This document shows, piece after piece, positions 26,126 to 35,719 of a stretch of DNA of 49,116 nt; the first letter of the stretch is position 1, and each line of letters begins with the position of its first letter. Both the position numbers and the translations under genes were made by a program. The notes under the pieces were generated by a model. That model had not been told where the DNA came from and ran no database searches. It saw only the letters and a list, made by a program, of their open reading frames with translations. The stretch comes from an uncultured beta proteobacterium (lineage in GTDB: Bacteria > Pseudomonadota > Gammaproteobacteria > Burkholderiales > Burkholderiaceae_C), in the NCBI GenBank assembly GCA_903905735.1, contig CAIVHU010000353.1, positions 1-49,116 of the forward strand. The letters run 5' to 3'.

Positions 26126-28627
26126 ATGCCTGCCAACGAACCCACTGCGAAAACCTCGTCACCTGCGCCCGTGGCCACCGCACCCGGCATCGCCACCGCT
26201 TCGGTGCCCGAGACGCTAACGCGGTTGCAGGTCAACCCTGAGACCGGGCTCACCGATGCGCAGGTGGCCGCGCTGCGCCAGAATCATGACTACAACGAAG
26301 TGGCCTTGGAGGTCACGCACCCGTGGCGGCAATTTCTGGGCAAGTTCTGGGGCATCTCGGCGTGGATGCTGGAGCTGATCATCGTGCTGTCAGCTTTTCT
26401 GCACAAATACGCCGATCTGGCGGTGGTGGCGGCCTTGCTGGTGATCAACGCGGTGCTGGGTTTTGTACAGGAACAGCGCGCGGCCGGGGTGGTGCAAACG
26501 CTGCGCAAGCGCCTGCAGGTGAGTGTGCGGGTGTTGCGCGTAGCGCATTGGCAAGTGGTGCCTGCGCGGGAACTGGTGCCCGGCGACATCATCCGCATCC
26601 GCACCGGCGACCTGATCCCGGCCGACGTGAAGCTGCTCTCAGGCGCAGTGCGTGTCGATGAGTCGGCGCTGACCGGCGAGTCGGGTGATGCCGACAAAAC
26701 CACCGGGCAGGTACTGTCGTCGGGGTCGGTGATGCGCCAGGGCGAAGGCACTGCCGTGGTGTTGCTGACCGGCGCGCAAACCTACTTTGGCAAAACCACT
26801 GAGCTGGTGCAGTCCGCACGCCCCAAGCTGCACATTGAAGCGGTGGTGGCCAAGCTGGTGCGTTGGCTCTTTGCCATCGTTGGTGCGCTGCTGGTGGGAG
26901 TGGCCGGGCTGTCGATGGCGCGCGGTGTGCCGCTGCTGGAGATGGTGCCGCTGTTGCTGGTGCTGCTGATGAGCGCGGTGCCGGTGGCCCTGCCGGTCAT
27001 GTTCACCGTCAGCATGGCTGTCGGCTCGAAAGAGTTGGCACGGCGTGGTGTGCTGGTCACGCGCCTGAGCGCCACCGAAGACGCGGCCACCATGGACGTG
27101 TTGTGTGTGGACAAAACCGGCACCATCACCCTGAACCGGTTGAGCGTCACCGGCGTGCAACCGCTGGGCGGTGCCACCGAAGCCGAGGTGCTGGTCGCCG
27201 GTGCCCAGGCCTCGCAGGAAGCCAACCAGGACCCGATCGACTTGGCTTTTCTGGCGCAGGCGAAGGACAGGCATGTTTTTGACAACACCCCGGCCACCCG
27301 CGTCGTGTCGTTTACCCCGTTCGATGCCAAAACCCGCTGCACCCAGGCGGTAATTGATCAGGCCGGGCAGCAGGTCCGGGTGATGAAAGGCGCGCTGCAC
27401 ACCCTGGCCGAGGCCTGCGCCTTGGCACCCGATGCCATCGCCAAACTGGAAGCCCAGGCCAGCGCCGCTGCGGCCAAAGGCTACCGCACACTGGCTGTGG
27501 CGCGGGGGCCAACCACAGACGCGCTGGTATTGATTGGCCTGGTGACGCTGTTTGACCCGCCAAGGCCAGATGCCAAACAGCTCATTGCCGAATTGCAAGG
27601 GCTGGGCGTGGCGGTGAAGATGCTCACCGGGGACGCGCTGCCGGTGGCGCAAGAAACTGCGCGCGGCGTGGGGCTGTCCAATATCCAGCCGGTATCGACG
27701 CTGACGGCCGCCAGCGCGCAGAGCAGCAACGCCACGCGTGACCTGTTGGCCGGGGTGGATGGGTATGCCGAGGTTTATCCGCAAGACAAATTCGCCGTGG
27801 TGCAGCATTTGCAGGCCAGCGGCCATGTCACCGGCATGACCGGCGATGGGGTCAACGATGCCCCGGCACTGCGCCAGGCGGAGGTTGGCATTGCGGTGAG
27901 TTCGGCCACCGACGTAGCGAAAGGCGCGGCCAGCGTGGTGCTGACCGAGCCCGGGCTGATCAATATCATCGCCCTGGTGCAGCAGGGGCGCAGCATTTAC
28001 CAGCGCATCCTGACCTGGGTCATCAACAAGATCAGCCGCACCATCCTCAAAGCAGGCTTTGTGGCGATTGCTTTTGTGGTGACCGGGCAGTTTGTGGTCT
28101 CGGCCTTTGCCATGCTGTTGCTGGTGTTCATGACCGACTTTGCCAAGATCACCCTGGCCACCGACCACGTTCGTCCGTCCGCCAAACCCGAAACCTGGGC
28201 CATTGGCGGCTACATCGGCGTCTCGGTGGTGCTGGGCCTGGCCATGGTGGCTGAGTCGCTGCTGGCCTTGTGGTGGAGCTGGTCGCGTTTTGGCCTGGCG
28301 GGGAGCGCGCCTGCGCTGTACAGCTTCAGCTTTCTGATCCTGATGTACTTTGCCGTGTTTTCCATCGTCTCGGCGCGTGAGCGACACCGGTTCTGGGCCA
28401 CCCGACCGAGCCAAGCGCTGACGGCGGCGCTGCTGCTGGAACTGCTGGTGGGCACCGGCCTGACACGGGTCGGGCTGTCCGATCTGGCCCCGTTGCCAGC
28501 GATGCAGATGCTGACCATCCTGGGCTATGCGCTGGTGGCGTGTCTGCTCGTCAACGACGCGCTGAAGGTGGCGCTGATGCGCTGGCGTGTGCCCGAACCG
28601 GCACCCAAAACGCCCGCTTCATCCTGA
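26126..28627 (+). CDS. P3A-type plasma-membrane proton-efflux ATPase
   Basis: An 833-residue P-type ATPase expected to export H+ using ATP. The start is placed at ATG 26126 (MPANEPTAKTS) with CAGGAGAG upstream; an in-frame ATG at 26066 is unlikely. Signature elements in order: actuator ALTGESGDADKTTG (~190), membrane helix with VPVALPVMFTVSMAVG (proton-ATPase type, rather than PEGL of Ca pumps), phosphorylation site CVDKTGTITLNRLS (Asp ~331), MLTGDALPVAQETARGVGL, and hinge MTGDGVNDAPALRQAEVG. About ten helices. The C-terminus lacks the plant-type autoinhibitory tail. Similar genes are common in acid- or metal-exposed bacteria. Confidence 0.93.
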   Translation: MPANEPTAKTSSPAPVATAPGIATASVPETLTRLQVNPETGLTDAQVAALRQNHDYNEVALEVTHPWRQFLGKFWGISAWMLELIIVLSAFLHKYADLAVVAALLVINAVLGFVQEQRAAGVVQTLRKRLQVSVRVLRVAHWQVVPARELVPGDIIRIRTGDLIPADVKLLSGAVRVDESALTGESGDADKTTGQVLSSGSVMRQGEGTAVVLLTGAQTYFGKTTELVQSARPKLHIEAVVAKLVRWLFAIVGALLVGVAGLSMARGVPLLEMVPLLLVLLMSAVPVALPVMFTVSMAVGSKELARRGVLVTRLSATEDAATMDVLCVDKTGTITLNRLSVTGVQPLGGATEAEVLVAGAQASQEANQDPIDLAFLAQAKDRHVFDNTPATRVVSFTPFDAKTRCTQAVIDQAGQQVRVMKGALHTLAEACALAPDAIAKLEAQASAAAAKGYRTLAVARGPTTDALVLIGLVTLFDPPRPDAKQLIAELQGLGVAVKMLTGDALPVAQETARGVGLSNIQPVSTLTAASAQSSNATRDLLAGVDGYAEVYPQDKFAVVQHLQASGHVTGMTGDGVNDAPALRQAEVGIAVSSATDVAKGAASVVLTEPGLINIIALVQQGRSIYQRILTWVINKISRTILKAGFVAIAFVVTGQFVVSAFAMLLLVFMTDFAKITLATDHVRPSAKPETWAIGGYIGVSVVLGLAMVAESLLALWWSWSRFGLAGSAPALYSFSFLILMYFAVFSIVSARERHRFWATRPSQALTAALLLELLVGTGLTRVGLSDLAPLPAMQMLTILGYALVACLLVNDALKVALMRWRVPEPAPKTPASS

Positions 28628-28644
28628 CGTATTGACGCATCATG

Positions 28645-28712
28645 CACTGCATAAACAATAGCGTCTGACGCTTATAAATAAAGGGCTACAGGTCAATTTT
28701 TTCTACAAACTT
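28645..28712 (+). repeat. Dispersed ATAGC/AGGGCT element, copy G (intergenic)
   Basis: CATAAACAATAGC (ATAGC at 28658) and AGGGCT (28682) are 24 nt apart, followed by ACAGGTCAATTTTTTC. It fills nearly the whole 83 bp gap between the convergent proton ATPase and glycine-zipper genes, so it may act as a bidirectional spacer or terminator-like element there. Confidence 0.85.
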
Positions 28713-29367
28713 ACCGCCAGTGTCCGCGTCCATGGCCGTGACCGTAGTAGCCACCCCAATAGCCCAAGCCCAGGCTCAAAGACACCGGCGGGTAATAAGG
28801 CTCCGGGTAGTACACCGGATACGCGGGCTGGGTCACGATGACCTGTGCGGGCTGCACGTCATAGTTTTGCACCTGCACCGTCAGGTTGGGTGCGGCTGGC
28901 ATCGAGCCCACCGGTGTCACCTGCAACTGCAGCGTTGGCCCGGGGTCTTGCGGCATTTGCACGGTGAATTGTTTACCTGCGTACTCATACACCACGTTGT
29001 AGGCCACGGTACGGTTTTCATAAAACGTCTGGGTGGCACACCGCTGAACATCTTGCAATTGCGTGTTGCCCGAACCTTCGATGCTGTCCCCCACCACCGC
29101 GCCGCCGATGATGCCCAGCATGGTGGCTGCCGCCTGCCCCGCGCCATGCCCGGCGGCATTGCCGATGGCACCGCCCGCGATCGCACCTAGAGCAGCGCCC
29201 GCGCCCGATTTGGGTTGCACTACGGCCACCTGGTCGGTGGTGCATACCTGACGCGGCACGCCCACTTGCTGGATGATGGGTGTGGAAGACAGGACACGGC
29301 CCACTTCCTGGGCAAAACCGGTGCTGCTGGCGGCTGCAATCGCGGCGACAAGAACCAGTTGTTTCAT
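28711..29367 (-). CDS. Exported glycine-zipper protein (17 kDa surface antigen-like)
   Basis: A 218-residue envelope protein. Signal peptide residues ~1-19 (MKQLVLVAAIAAASSTGFA, then QEVG); there is no lipobox cysteine. The central glycine zipper (GAGAALGAIAGGAIGNAAGHG, then ATMLGIIGGAVVGDSIEG, residues ~54-100) resembles the 2TM glycine-zipper of SlyB/17 kDa antigen proteins that insert in or brace the outer membrane. The C-terminal third is Pro/Tyr-rich (YPVYYPEPYYPPV) and ends in Gly/His repeats. The start is at 29367 (MKQLV); an upstream in-frame ATG has no signal sequence. It probably forms an envelope-stress group with the two small exported proteins upstream. Confidence 0.82.
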   Translation of the reverse strand: MKQLVLVAAIAAASSTGFAQEVGRVLSSTPIIQQVGVPRQVCTTDQVAVVQPKSGAGAALGAIAGGAIGNAAGHGAGQAAATMLGIIGGAVVGDSIEGSGNTQLQDVQRCATQTFYENRTVAYNVVYEYAGKQFTVQMPQDPGPTLQLQVTPVGSMPAAPNLTVQVQNYDVQPAQVIVTQPAYPVYYPEPYYPPVSLSLGLGYWGGYYGHGHGRGHWR

Positions 29368-29515
29368 GATGAAACCTTTCTCAAAGTACCCTGGATTGGA
29401 CCACCCAAGTGCCATCAAGTTCTGCAACTTCTTGTAAAGATGGGCATGCTCAGCACGCGGATACCGCTCAAACAGTTCAGGCAGCCAATTTGAGCGTGTA
29501 TGCCGGATGGCGGTG

Positions 29516-29914
29516 CTATTGGGGCGCTGGGTCGGTGGTCGTCGTGGTCAGCCCGGTGCCCGGGGTGTGAATGCCCTTGGGGCCAGCAACACCCGCGCCA
29601 ACTGCTGCACCTGCACCGGTGCCCGGGTCCGTGTCGGCGCTGGGGGTCTGCAGGCGCTGTCGGATTTGATCTTTGGACTGGGTCAAGGTCTGGTCCTGGG
29701 TGCGGGTCGCGGTGCCCACACCAGGGTTACCAGCGCGGGATTGCGCACCGGAACCCGCACTGCCCCCGGCTCCTGCACTCGTACCTCCTGCACTCGTACC
29801 CGTACCAGCGCCTGACATACCACCGTTACCATGGCCCGCGCCAGCAGCATAGGCCGCGCTACCCAGGGTCAGTGCAGCGGTCAAGGCAACCAGATAGATG
29901 GAAGATGTTTTCAT
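29516..29914 (-). CDS. Small exported Gly/Ala/Thr-rich hypothetical protein
   Basis: 132 residues; no family recognised. Signal peptide residues ~1-23 (MKTSSIYLVALTAALTLG, cleavage near SAAYAA). The mature protein is Gly/Ser/Ala-rich (SAGGTSAGAGGSAGSGAQS) with a short charged segment TQDQTLTQSKDQIRQRLQ in the middle and a Thr/Pro tail. Ribosome site TGGAGA precedes the ATG. The low-complexity mature part suggests a structural or unstructured periplasmic role. Next to it on the same strand lies another Gly-rich exported protein. Confidence 0.7.
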   Translation of the reverse strand: MKTSSIYLVALTAALTLGSAAYAAGAGHGNGGMSGAGTGTSAGGTSAGAGGSAGSGAQSRAGNPGVGTATRTQDQTLTQSKDQIRQRLQTPSADTDPGTGAGAAVGAGVAGPKGIHTPGTGLTTTTTDPAPQ

Positions 29915-29941
29915 AATGATTCTCCAGAAGTTTGAACATAA

Positions 29942-30295
29942 CTAACGCCCGCGGCCTGAGCCGCCCCGACCACCACCGCCATTGCCAGAACTTCCGCCAC
30001 TTCCTGAGCCGCCACTGCTGCCGCTGCCATTGCCATTGCCGTTGTCGTTGCCGTTGCCGTTGCCAGCGGTACTGCCCTGTTGCCGGTTTTCAAAACCAGC
30101 GCCATAGGGCAGTGCCTCTGCAGTGCCGGCCTGCGGGTTGATTAAAATCACCGTGGCATCGGTGACCGGTGCCGCAGACTTGCGTGCCGACAGGTTCAGG
30201 GGCCGGTCGGCCGAAGCCTCAGCACCTCTGGGCGGGGTGTGCGCCCCCACCAACGTGGTGGCACTGAGCAGCAGGAAGAAGGTAAGAACTTTCAT
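29942..30295 (-). CDS. Small exported protein with Gly/Asn/Ser-rich tail
   Basis: 117 residues; no family recognised. Signal peptide residues ~1-18 (MKVLTFFLLLSATTLVGA, then HTPP). A middle part of ordinary composition (VTDATVILINPQAGTAEALP) is followed by a ~45-residue Gly/Asn/Ser repeat tail ending GGSGRGR. First of a run of three same-strand genes encoding exported proteins, divergent from the OmpR/EnvZ-like pair 144 bp away, so it is a reasonable target of that system (inference). Confidence 0.68.
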   Translation of the reverse strand: MKVLTFFLLLSATTLVGAHTPPRGAEASADRPLNLSARKSAAPVTDATVILINPQAGTAEALPYGAGFENRQQGSTAGNGNGNDNGNGNGSGSSGGSGSGGSSGNGGGGRGGSGRGR

Positions 30296-30439
30296 GGTGT
30301 TGTTTTCGGGTAGGTGTATGGTCTGACGCGGTTGTCGCTGCCGGATGTCAGGCTGGCGGCCTTGTGTATCGGTTTGTCACCAAGGGTATCGCCGGGTGTC
30401 AGACCTGTCAAAAAGCAGGGCGCAGTGCCGTAAACTGCA

Positions 30440-31180
30440 TTGACAAACCGCCATGAACACACCCACCGCCCCCATATCCTCGTTATTGACGACGACCCCG
30501 ACCTGCGCGAGCTGCTGGGCAGCTACCTGGGTGCCAATGGCATGACGGTGACCAGCGCGGGTGATGGTGTTGCCATGTGGGCGGCGCTGGCCTCTGGCAT
30601 GCCGGACGCCATCGTGCTCGATCTGATGCTGCCTGGCGAAGATGGTCTGGCGCTGACCCGCGCGCTGCGCGCCAAATCAGATGTACCGATTCTGATGCTG
30701 TCCGCACGCGGCGAGGAGCTTGACCGCGTGATCGGCCTGGAAGTGGGTGCCGACGATTACCTTGCCAAGCCGTTTGGCCCGCGCGAGTTGCTGGCGCGCC
30801 TGCGCGCGCTGCTGCGCCGCGGCCATGCCAGCACCCCTGACACCACCGAGGCCACGCCTGACCCCGCGATGCCCCAGTTTGGTCCGTTTCAACTCGACAC
30901 CCTGGGGCACCGCTTGCTCAAAGATGGTCTGGAGATCACCCTCACGGGGGCCGAATTTGACCTGCTGGCCGCGCTGGTGGCGCGCCCCAACCGGGTGCTG
31001 TCGCGCGACACACTGGTCGACCTGCTGCGCGGCTATGACCGAGACCCGTTTGACCGCAGCATTGACAACCGTGTGACCCGTTTGCGCCGCAAGATCGAAG
31101 ACGAGCCCGGCTCGCCCGCCTACATTCGCACCGTGCGCGGCGAGGGCTACCTGTTCAACCCGCGCGGCCACAACTCTTGA
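30440..31180 (+). CDS. OmpR-family response regulator
   Basis: A 246-residue regulator, receiver plus winged helix. Receiver residues: acidic pair in VIDDDPDLRE, phospho-Asp in IVLDLMLPGEDG (~60), Thr/Ser switch in MLSARGEE, Lys in YLAKPFGPRELLARL. DNA-binding domain: LTGAEFDLLAALVARP and SIDNRVTRLRRKIE, most like OmpR itself. The start is TTG at 30440: an in-frame stop lies 7 bp upstream and no ATG/GTG is available before the first beta-strand; the nearby ATG is out of frame. The ribosome site is weak. The kinase begins within its stop codon. Confidence 0.9.
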   Translation: MTNRHEHTHRPHILVIDDDPDLRELLGSYLGANGMTVTSAGDGVAMWAALASGMPDAIVLDLMLPGEDGLALTRALRAKSDVPILMLSARGEELDRVIGLEVGADDYLAKPFGPRELLARLRALLRRGHASTPDTTEATPDPAMPQFGPFQLDTLGHRLLKDGLEITLTGAEFDLLAALVARPNRVLSRDTLVDLLRGYDRDPFDRSIDNRVTRLRRKIEDEPGSPAYIRTVRGEGYLFNPRGHNS

Positions 31181-32532
31181 AACCCGCTGCGCCATTCACC
31201 AGCCCCGACAGCGCGCCAGCACCCAGCCTGGCGCAGCAAAACACCCGGCTGCTGGCCCTGGCGTTTGTGTTGATGGAGCTGCTGGTGATGGGCCTGTTTG
31301 CGTTCTGGGTGCTGCTGCCGCTGGCCCGGCGCTCGGCCGACGATCTGGCCGGGCTGATGGTGCTATCGGCCCAGACCTGGGCTGAACTGCCGCCGGCGAC
31401 GCGCCCGGCGTTTGAGGTGGAACTGCTCCAAAGCCACGCCCTGGCGCTGCGCTTTGACGCGCCTGGCCCCGAGCGTGACGAATTGCACCCGCCGTACTTT
31501 TACCTGCTGGAAGACGCGCTGGCACGACGTACCGGGCAGGTCCACCATCTGGTCAGCGAGCACCTGGACAGTGGCACCTGGTACTGGGCCAGCGTGCCGG
31601 CAGGCAGCCACCAGCTCGCAGTGGGGGTGTCGGCCAGCCGCATCGACAGCCAGCCGTTTGCTGTTTTTTTTGGAGCACTGTTCATCGCATTGGCGGGCGC
31701 TGTGGTCGTATCCACTTGGCTGGCCAGGCGGTTGACGCGGCCACTGGCGCAACTCGAAGCCGCCAGCGCGCTGATCGGCCAAGGCGGCATGCCGCTGTTG
31801 CTGCCCGAAACCGGCCCGCTGGAGATGGTGTGCCTGAGCCGCCGTTTCAACGCCATGGCGCAGCAGGTGCGGGATCTGCTCAGCACCCGCGCCACGCTGC
31901 TGGCCGGGGTCTCACATGACCTGCGCACCCCGCTGGCGCGTATGCGCCTGGCGCTGGAAATGCTCAAGGACAAGCCGGACGCGACCCTGATCGCGCGCAT
32001 GGAGCGCGACATTGAGCAGATGAACCGGCTGATTGGCCAGGTGCTGGAGCTGGCGCGTGGCCTGGCCCACGAAGTGCCCGTGCGCACTGACATGCCGGCG
32101 TTTTTGCAGCAACTGTCTGCCGATTTTTCGACGCCCGACCAAAGCATCACAGTAAGCTGCCCGCCAGCACGGCTGAACGTGGCCCCCGGTGCATTGCACC
32201 GCGCCTTGGGCAACCTGTTGCAAAATGCCTTGCGGTACGCGCCGGGTCAGCCGGTGGAACTGGTGTGCGAGGTGAGCGCGCAAAGTGTCTGCCTTGGGGT
32301 GCTGGACCGGGGCCCAGGCATTGCGCCAGAGCACCTGGAAGCGGTGTTTGAGCCGTTTCACCGGCTGGAAACGTCGCGCAGCCCAGCCACGGGTGGCGCG
32401 GGCTTGGGACTGGCGATTGTGCGGGAGCTGGCGCGTGCCAACGGTTGGCAGGTGCGGCTGCAAGCACGCCAGGGTGGGGGCTTTCAAGCCTGGCTGGACA
32501 TCACGACTGCGGCGCAAGAGGAAGTCGCCTGA
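31177..32532 (+). CDS. EnvZ-like sensor histidine kinase
   Basis: A 451-residue kinase with two membrane helices (residues ~25-48 and ~158-182) bracketing a ~110-residue periplasmic domain, then HAMP, dimerisation and ATPase domains. Phospho-acceptor motif LLAGVSHDLRTPLARMRLALEML (~245) has the EnvZ-type DLRTPLAR pattern. N-box NLLQNALRYAP, G1 LDRGPGIAP and G2 GGAGLGLAIVREL are intact. The start is TTG at 31177 overlapping the regulator's TGA (TTGA), giving translational coupling. The dispersed repeat copy H lies directly downstream. Confidence 0.9.
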   Translation: MKPAAPFTSPDSAPAPSLAQQNTRLLALAFVLMELLVMGLFAFWVLLPLARRSADDLAGLMVLSAQTWAELPPATRPAFEVELLQSHALALRFDAPGPERDELHPPYFYLLEDALARRTGQVHHLVSEHLDSGTWYWASVPAGSHQLAVGVSASRIDSQPFAVFFGALFIALAGAVVVSTWLARRLTRPLAQLEAASALIGQGGMPLLLPETGPLEMVCLSRRFNAMAQQVRDLLSTRATLLAGVSHDLRTPLARMRLALEMLKDKPDATLIARMERDIEQMNRLIGQVLELARGLAHEVPVRTDMPAFLQQLSADFSTPDQSITVSCPPARLNVAPGALHRALGNLLQNALRYAPGQPVELVCEVSAQSVCLGVLDRGPGIAPEHLEAVFEPFHRLETSRSPATGGAGLGLAIVRELARANGWQVRLQARQGGGFQAWLDITTAAQEEVA

Positions 32533-32539
32533 AGATTGA

Positions 32540-32611
32540 GAATACTACATTTTAAATAGCTGTATGCCCATATAGAATAAGGGCTAGAGCACCATTTCTT
32601 ATATAAACATC
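32540..32611 (+). repeat. Dispersed ATAGC/AGGGCT element, copy H (aroG leader)
   Basis: ACATTTTAAATAGC (ATAGC at 32556) and AGGGCT (32580) are 24 nt apart, followed by AGAGCACCATTTCTTAT, ending right at the aroG ATG (32612). The spacer includes GCCC-N11-GGGC, as in copy D. It occupies practically the entire 79 bp between the kinase stop and aroG, so the aroG 5' leader and ribosome-binding region are made of the repeat. Confidence 0.87.
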
Positions 32612-33663
<1,052 letters not shown>

Positions 33664-33670
<7 letters not shown>

Positions 33671-34152
33671 ATAGCCAGCGCTGCCTCAATGTCTTTGGCC
33701 AGGCTCGCTGGCGTGTCGGTCGGCGCGTAACGCTTGATCACCGCGCCATCTTTGCCCACCAGAAACTTGGTGAAGTTCCACTTGATGGCCTTGCTGCCCA
33801 GCAGACCGGGCGCCTCTTTGCTCAGCCACTGGTACAGCGGGTGCGCACCACTGCCGTTGACCTCGATCTTGGACATCATCGGGAAACTCACCCCGTAGTT
33901 ACGCTGGCAAAACTGGGCAATCTCGCCATTGGTGCCTGAATCCTGCGCTCCAAACTGGTTGCAAGGAAAACCCAGTACCACCAGGCCTTTGGCCGCATAG
34001 GTCTCGTGCAACTTCTCCAGCCCGGCAAACTGTGGCGTGAAGCCGCAGGCGCTGGCCGTGTTGACGATCAGCATGGCTTTGCCCTTGAAGTTGATCAAAG
34101 GCACAGGCTTGCCGTCGATGGACAGGGCTTCAAAGTCATACACAGTGGTCAT
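33664..34152 (-). CDS. Glutathione peroxidase family (thiol peroxidase)
   Basis: A 162-residue thioredoxin-fold peroxidase that reduces H2O2 or organic peroxides. The peroxidatic Cys36 lies in NTASACGFTPQ; FPCNQFGAQDSG (~64-75) supplies the Gln and a possible resolving Cys; KWNFTKFLVGKDG (~127) supplies the Trp/Asn of the catalytic tetrad. A Cys rather than selenocysteine points to thioredoxin as the likely reductant, as in most bacterial members. The ATG at 34152 opens the reading frame directly. The 162 bp between it and lplT contains nothing recognisable. Confidence 0.93.
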
Positions 34153-34314
34153 GGCGGTGCTTTCAGAGGAGGTTCAAAACGGGCGGGGTGACTTCAATAT
34201 AGAGGAACAGCAATCACCCTGCTGCCCCCACGTCATCCAACCAGTGCTTGCCCACCTTTGGTACCAGCACGACCAAGCGGCACAACGGCCTGCTGCGCCA
34301 AACAAACATTCACC

Positions 34315-35598
34315 TCAGCCGTGAGCTTTGTCGTTTCTGGCAACGGCCAGCAATCGATCCACCTCCACCGAGTGGACTTTGCAGTTGCGCGCATGCCAGC
34401 GTTTGATCAACAGCATGAACCCGGCAATGGTCAGACCAAACATGGTGATCGCACCAAAGGTTGGGAGGCCCAACCCGGTGGACAAGCTGTAGAGCGCGCC
34501 CAGACCGAGAATGCACGCCTGCTCGTTGAAGTTTTGCACGGCAATGGAGCGTCCGGCACCCATCAGGTTGTGGCCGCGGTGCTGCAGCAGCGCGTTCATC
34601 GGCACCACCAAAAATCCGCCGATGGCCCCCAGCAAAATCAGGAAGGGCGCGGCCACCCACACATTGGTGATGAAGACCAGCCCGATGATCAGCAAGCCCA
34701 TGCCAATGCCCAGCGTGATCACACGCGGCCCGTCTTCCAGGCGCATGCGCATGGAGGCCACCACCGCCCCGGCGGCCATGCCAATCGCCACCACACCCTG
34801 CAAGGCCGACGCCTTGGTCACGCCATAACCCAGCGCGGCGGCGGCCCAGGCCAGCACGATAAAGCGCAGATTGCCCGCCACACCCCAGATCAGCGTGGTG
34901 GCGGCGAGCGATATCTGACCCAGCTTGTCACGCCACAGCCGCACATTGCAGGACCAGAAGTCGGGCAGCAATGAGAGCATCTTGCTGGGCAGCGGGCGCA
35001 TCAGCACACCGGTCAGCGGAATGCGGGTGTTGAACCACGCCGCCAGCAGATAGACAAAAATCAGCACCGTGATGGCTGCCTCGGGCGGACTGTTGACACC
35101 GGTATCAATGATCGGGAAGTCAAACGCCAGCAGCCTGGGCGCAATCACCGGCCCCACCAGTTGCCCTCCGAACAACACCCCCAGGATGATCGAGCCAATC
35201 GTCAGCCCCTCGATCCAGCCGTTGGCTTTGACCAGTTGGGAGGCAGGCAGCAGTTCGGTCAGGATACCGTATTTGGCAGGCGAATACGCCGCAGCGCCCA
35301 GGCCAACCAAAGCGTAGGCCATCAGCGGATGTGCGCCAAACAGCATGAACAGGCAGCCCGCCACCTTGATGAAGTTGCTCATCAACATCACCCGACCTTT
35401 GGGCATGGAGTCTGCCAAGGCGCCGACAAACGGTGCCAGCACCACGTAAAACAGCGCAAACATCGGCACCAGTGCGGCCTGCTGCCACTGGGGCGAATGG
35501 TGCGAACGCAGTAACTGCACGGCGGCTACAAACAAGGCGTTGTCGGCCAGCGAGCTGAAAAACTGCGCTGCCATGATGGTGTAAAAGCCGCGTTTCAT
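34315..35598 (-). CDS. lplT: Lysophospholipid transporter LplT (MFS)
   Basis: A 427-residue major facilitator that flips lysophospholipids into the inner leaflet for re-acylation. Start placed at MKRGFYTIMAAQFFSSLADNAL (35598), the family N-terminus; the frame stays open upstream for 77 codons into the divergent alr region but without similarity. About 12 helices. MFS loop motifs: GALADSMPKGRVMLMSN (~65-80) and LLPASQLVKANGWIEG (~125). In E. coli lplT is followed by the acyltransferase aas; here the downstream neighbour is the convergent aroG/peroxidase pair, and no aas domain is fused to this protein. Confidence 0.9.
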   Translation of the reverse strand: MKRGFYTIMAAQFFSSLADNALFVAAVQLLRSHHSPQWQQAALVPMFALFYVVLAPFVGALADSMPKGRVMLMSNFIKVAGCLFMLFGAHPLMAYALVGLGAAAYSPAKYGILTELLPASQLVKANGWIEGLTIGSIILGVLFGGQLVGPVIAPRLLAFDFPIIDTGVNSPPEAAITVLIFVYLLAAWFNTRIPLTGVLMRPLPSKMLSLLPDFWSCNVRLWRDKLGQISLAATTLIWGVAGNLRFIVLAWAAAALGYGVTKASALQGVVAIGMAAGAVVASMRMRLEDGPRVITLGIGMGLLIIGLVFITNVWVAAPFLILLGAIGGFLVVPMNALLQHRGHNLMGAGRSIAVQNFNEQACILGLGALYSLSTGLGLPTFGAITMFGLTIAGFMLLIKRWHARNCKVHSVEVDRLLAVARNDKAHG

Positions 35599-35719
35599 CA
35601 GGAAATAGACATGCCTGTTGACCAGGCTCCAATCGATATAAGTTGTCTCCGAACAGGCGGGAGTTATAGCACGGCAAGGCGGTGTCAAAATCCGCCCTAC
35701 CGTATTGTCCCCAAGCACC

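Noticed and set aside
26639-28414. 591-codon open frame antisense to the proton ATPase
   Set aside because: His/Gln/Gly-rich translation with no family motifs; a typical mirror frame of a GC-rich P-type ATPase whose sense-strand motifs are all intact.
34258-34974. 238-codon open frame antisense to lplT
   Set aside because: Gln/His/Gly-rich shadow of a membrane-protein gene; no start signal or motifs.
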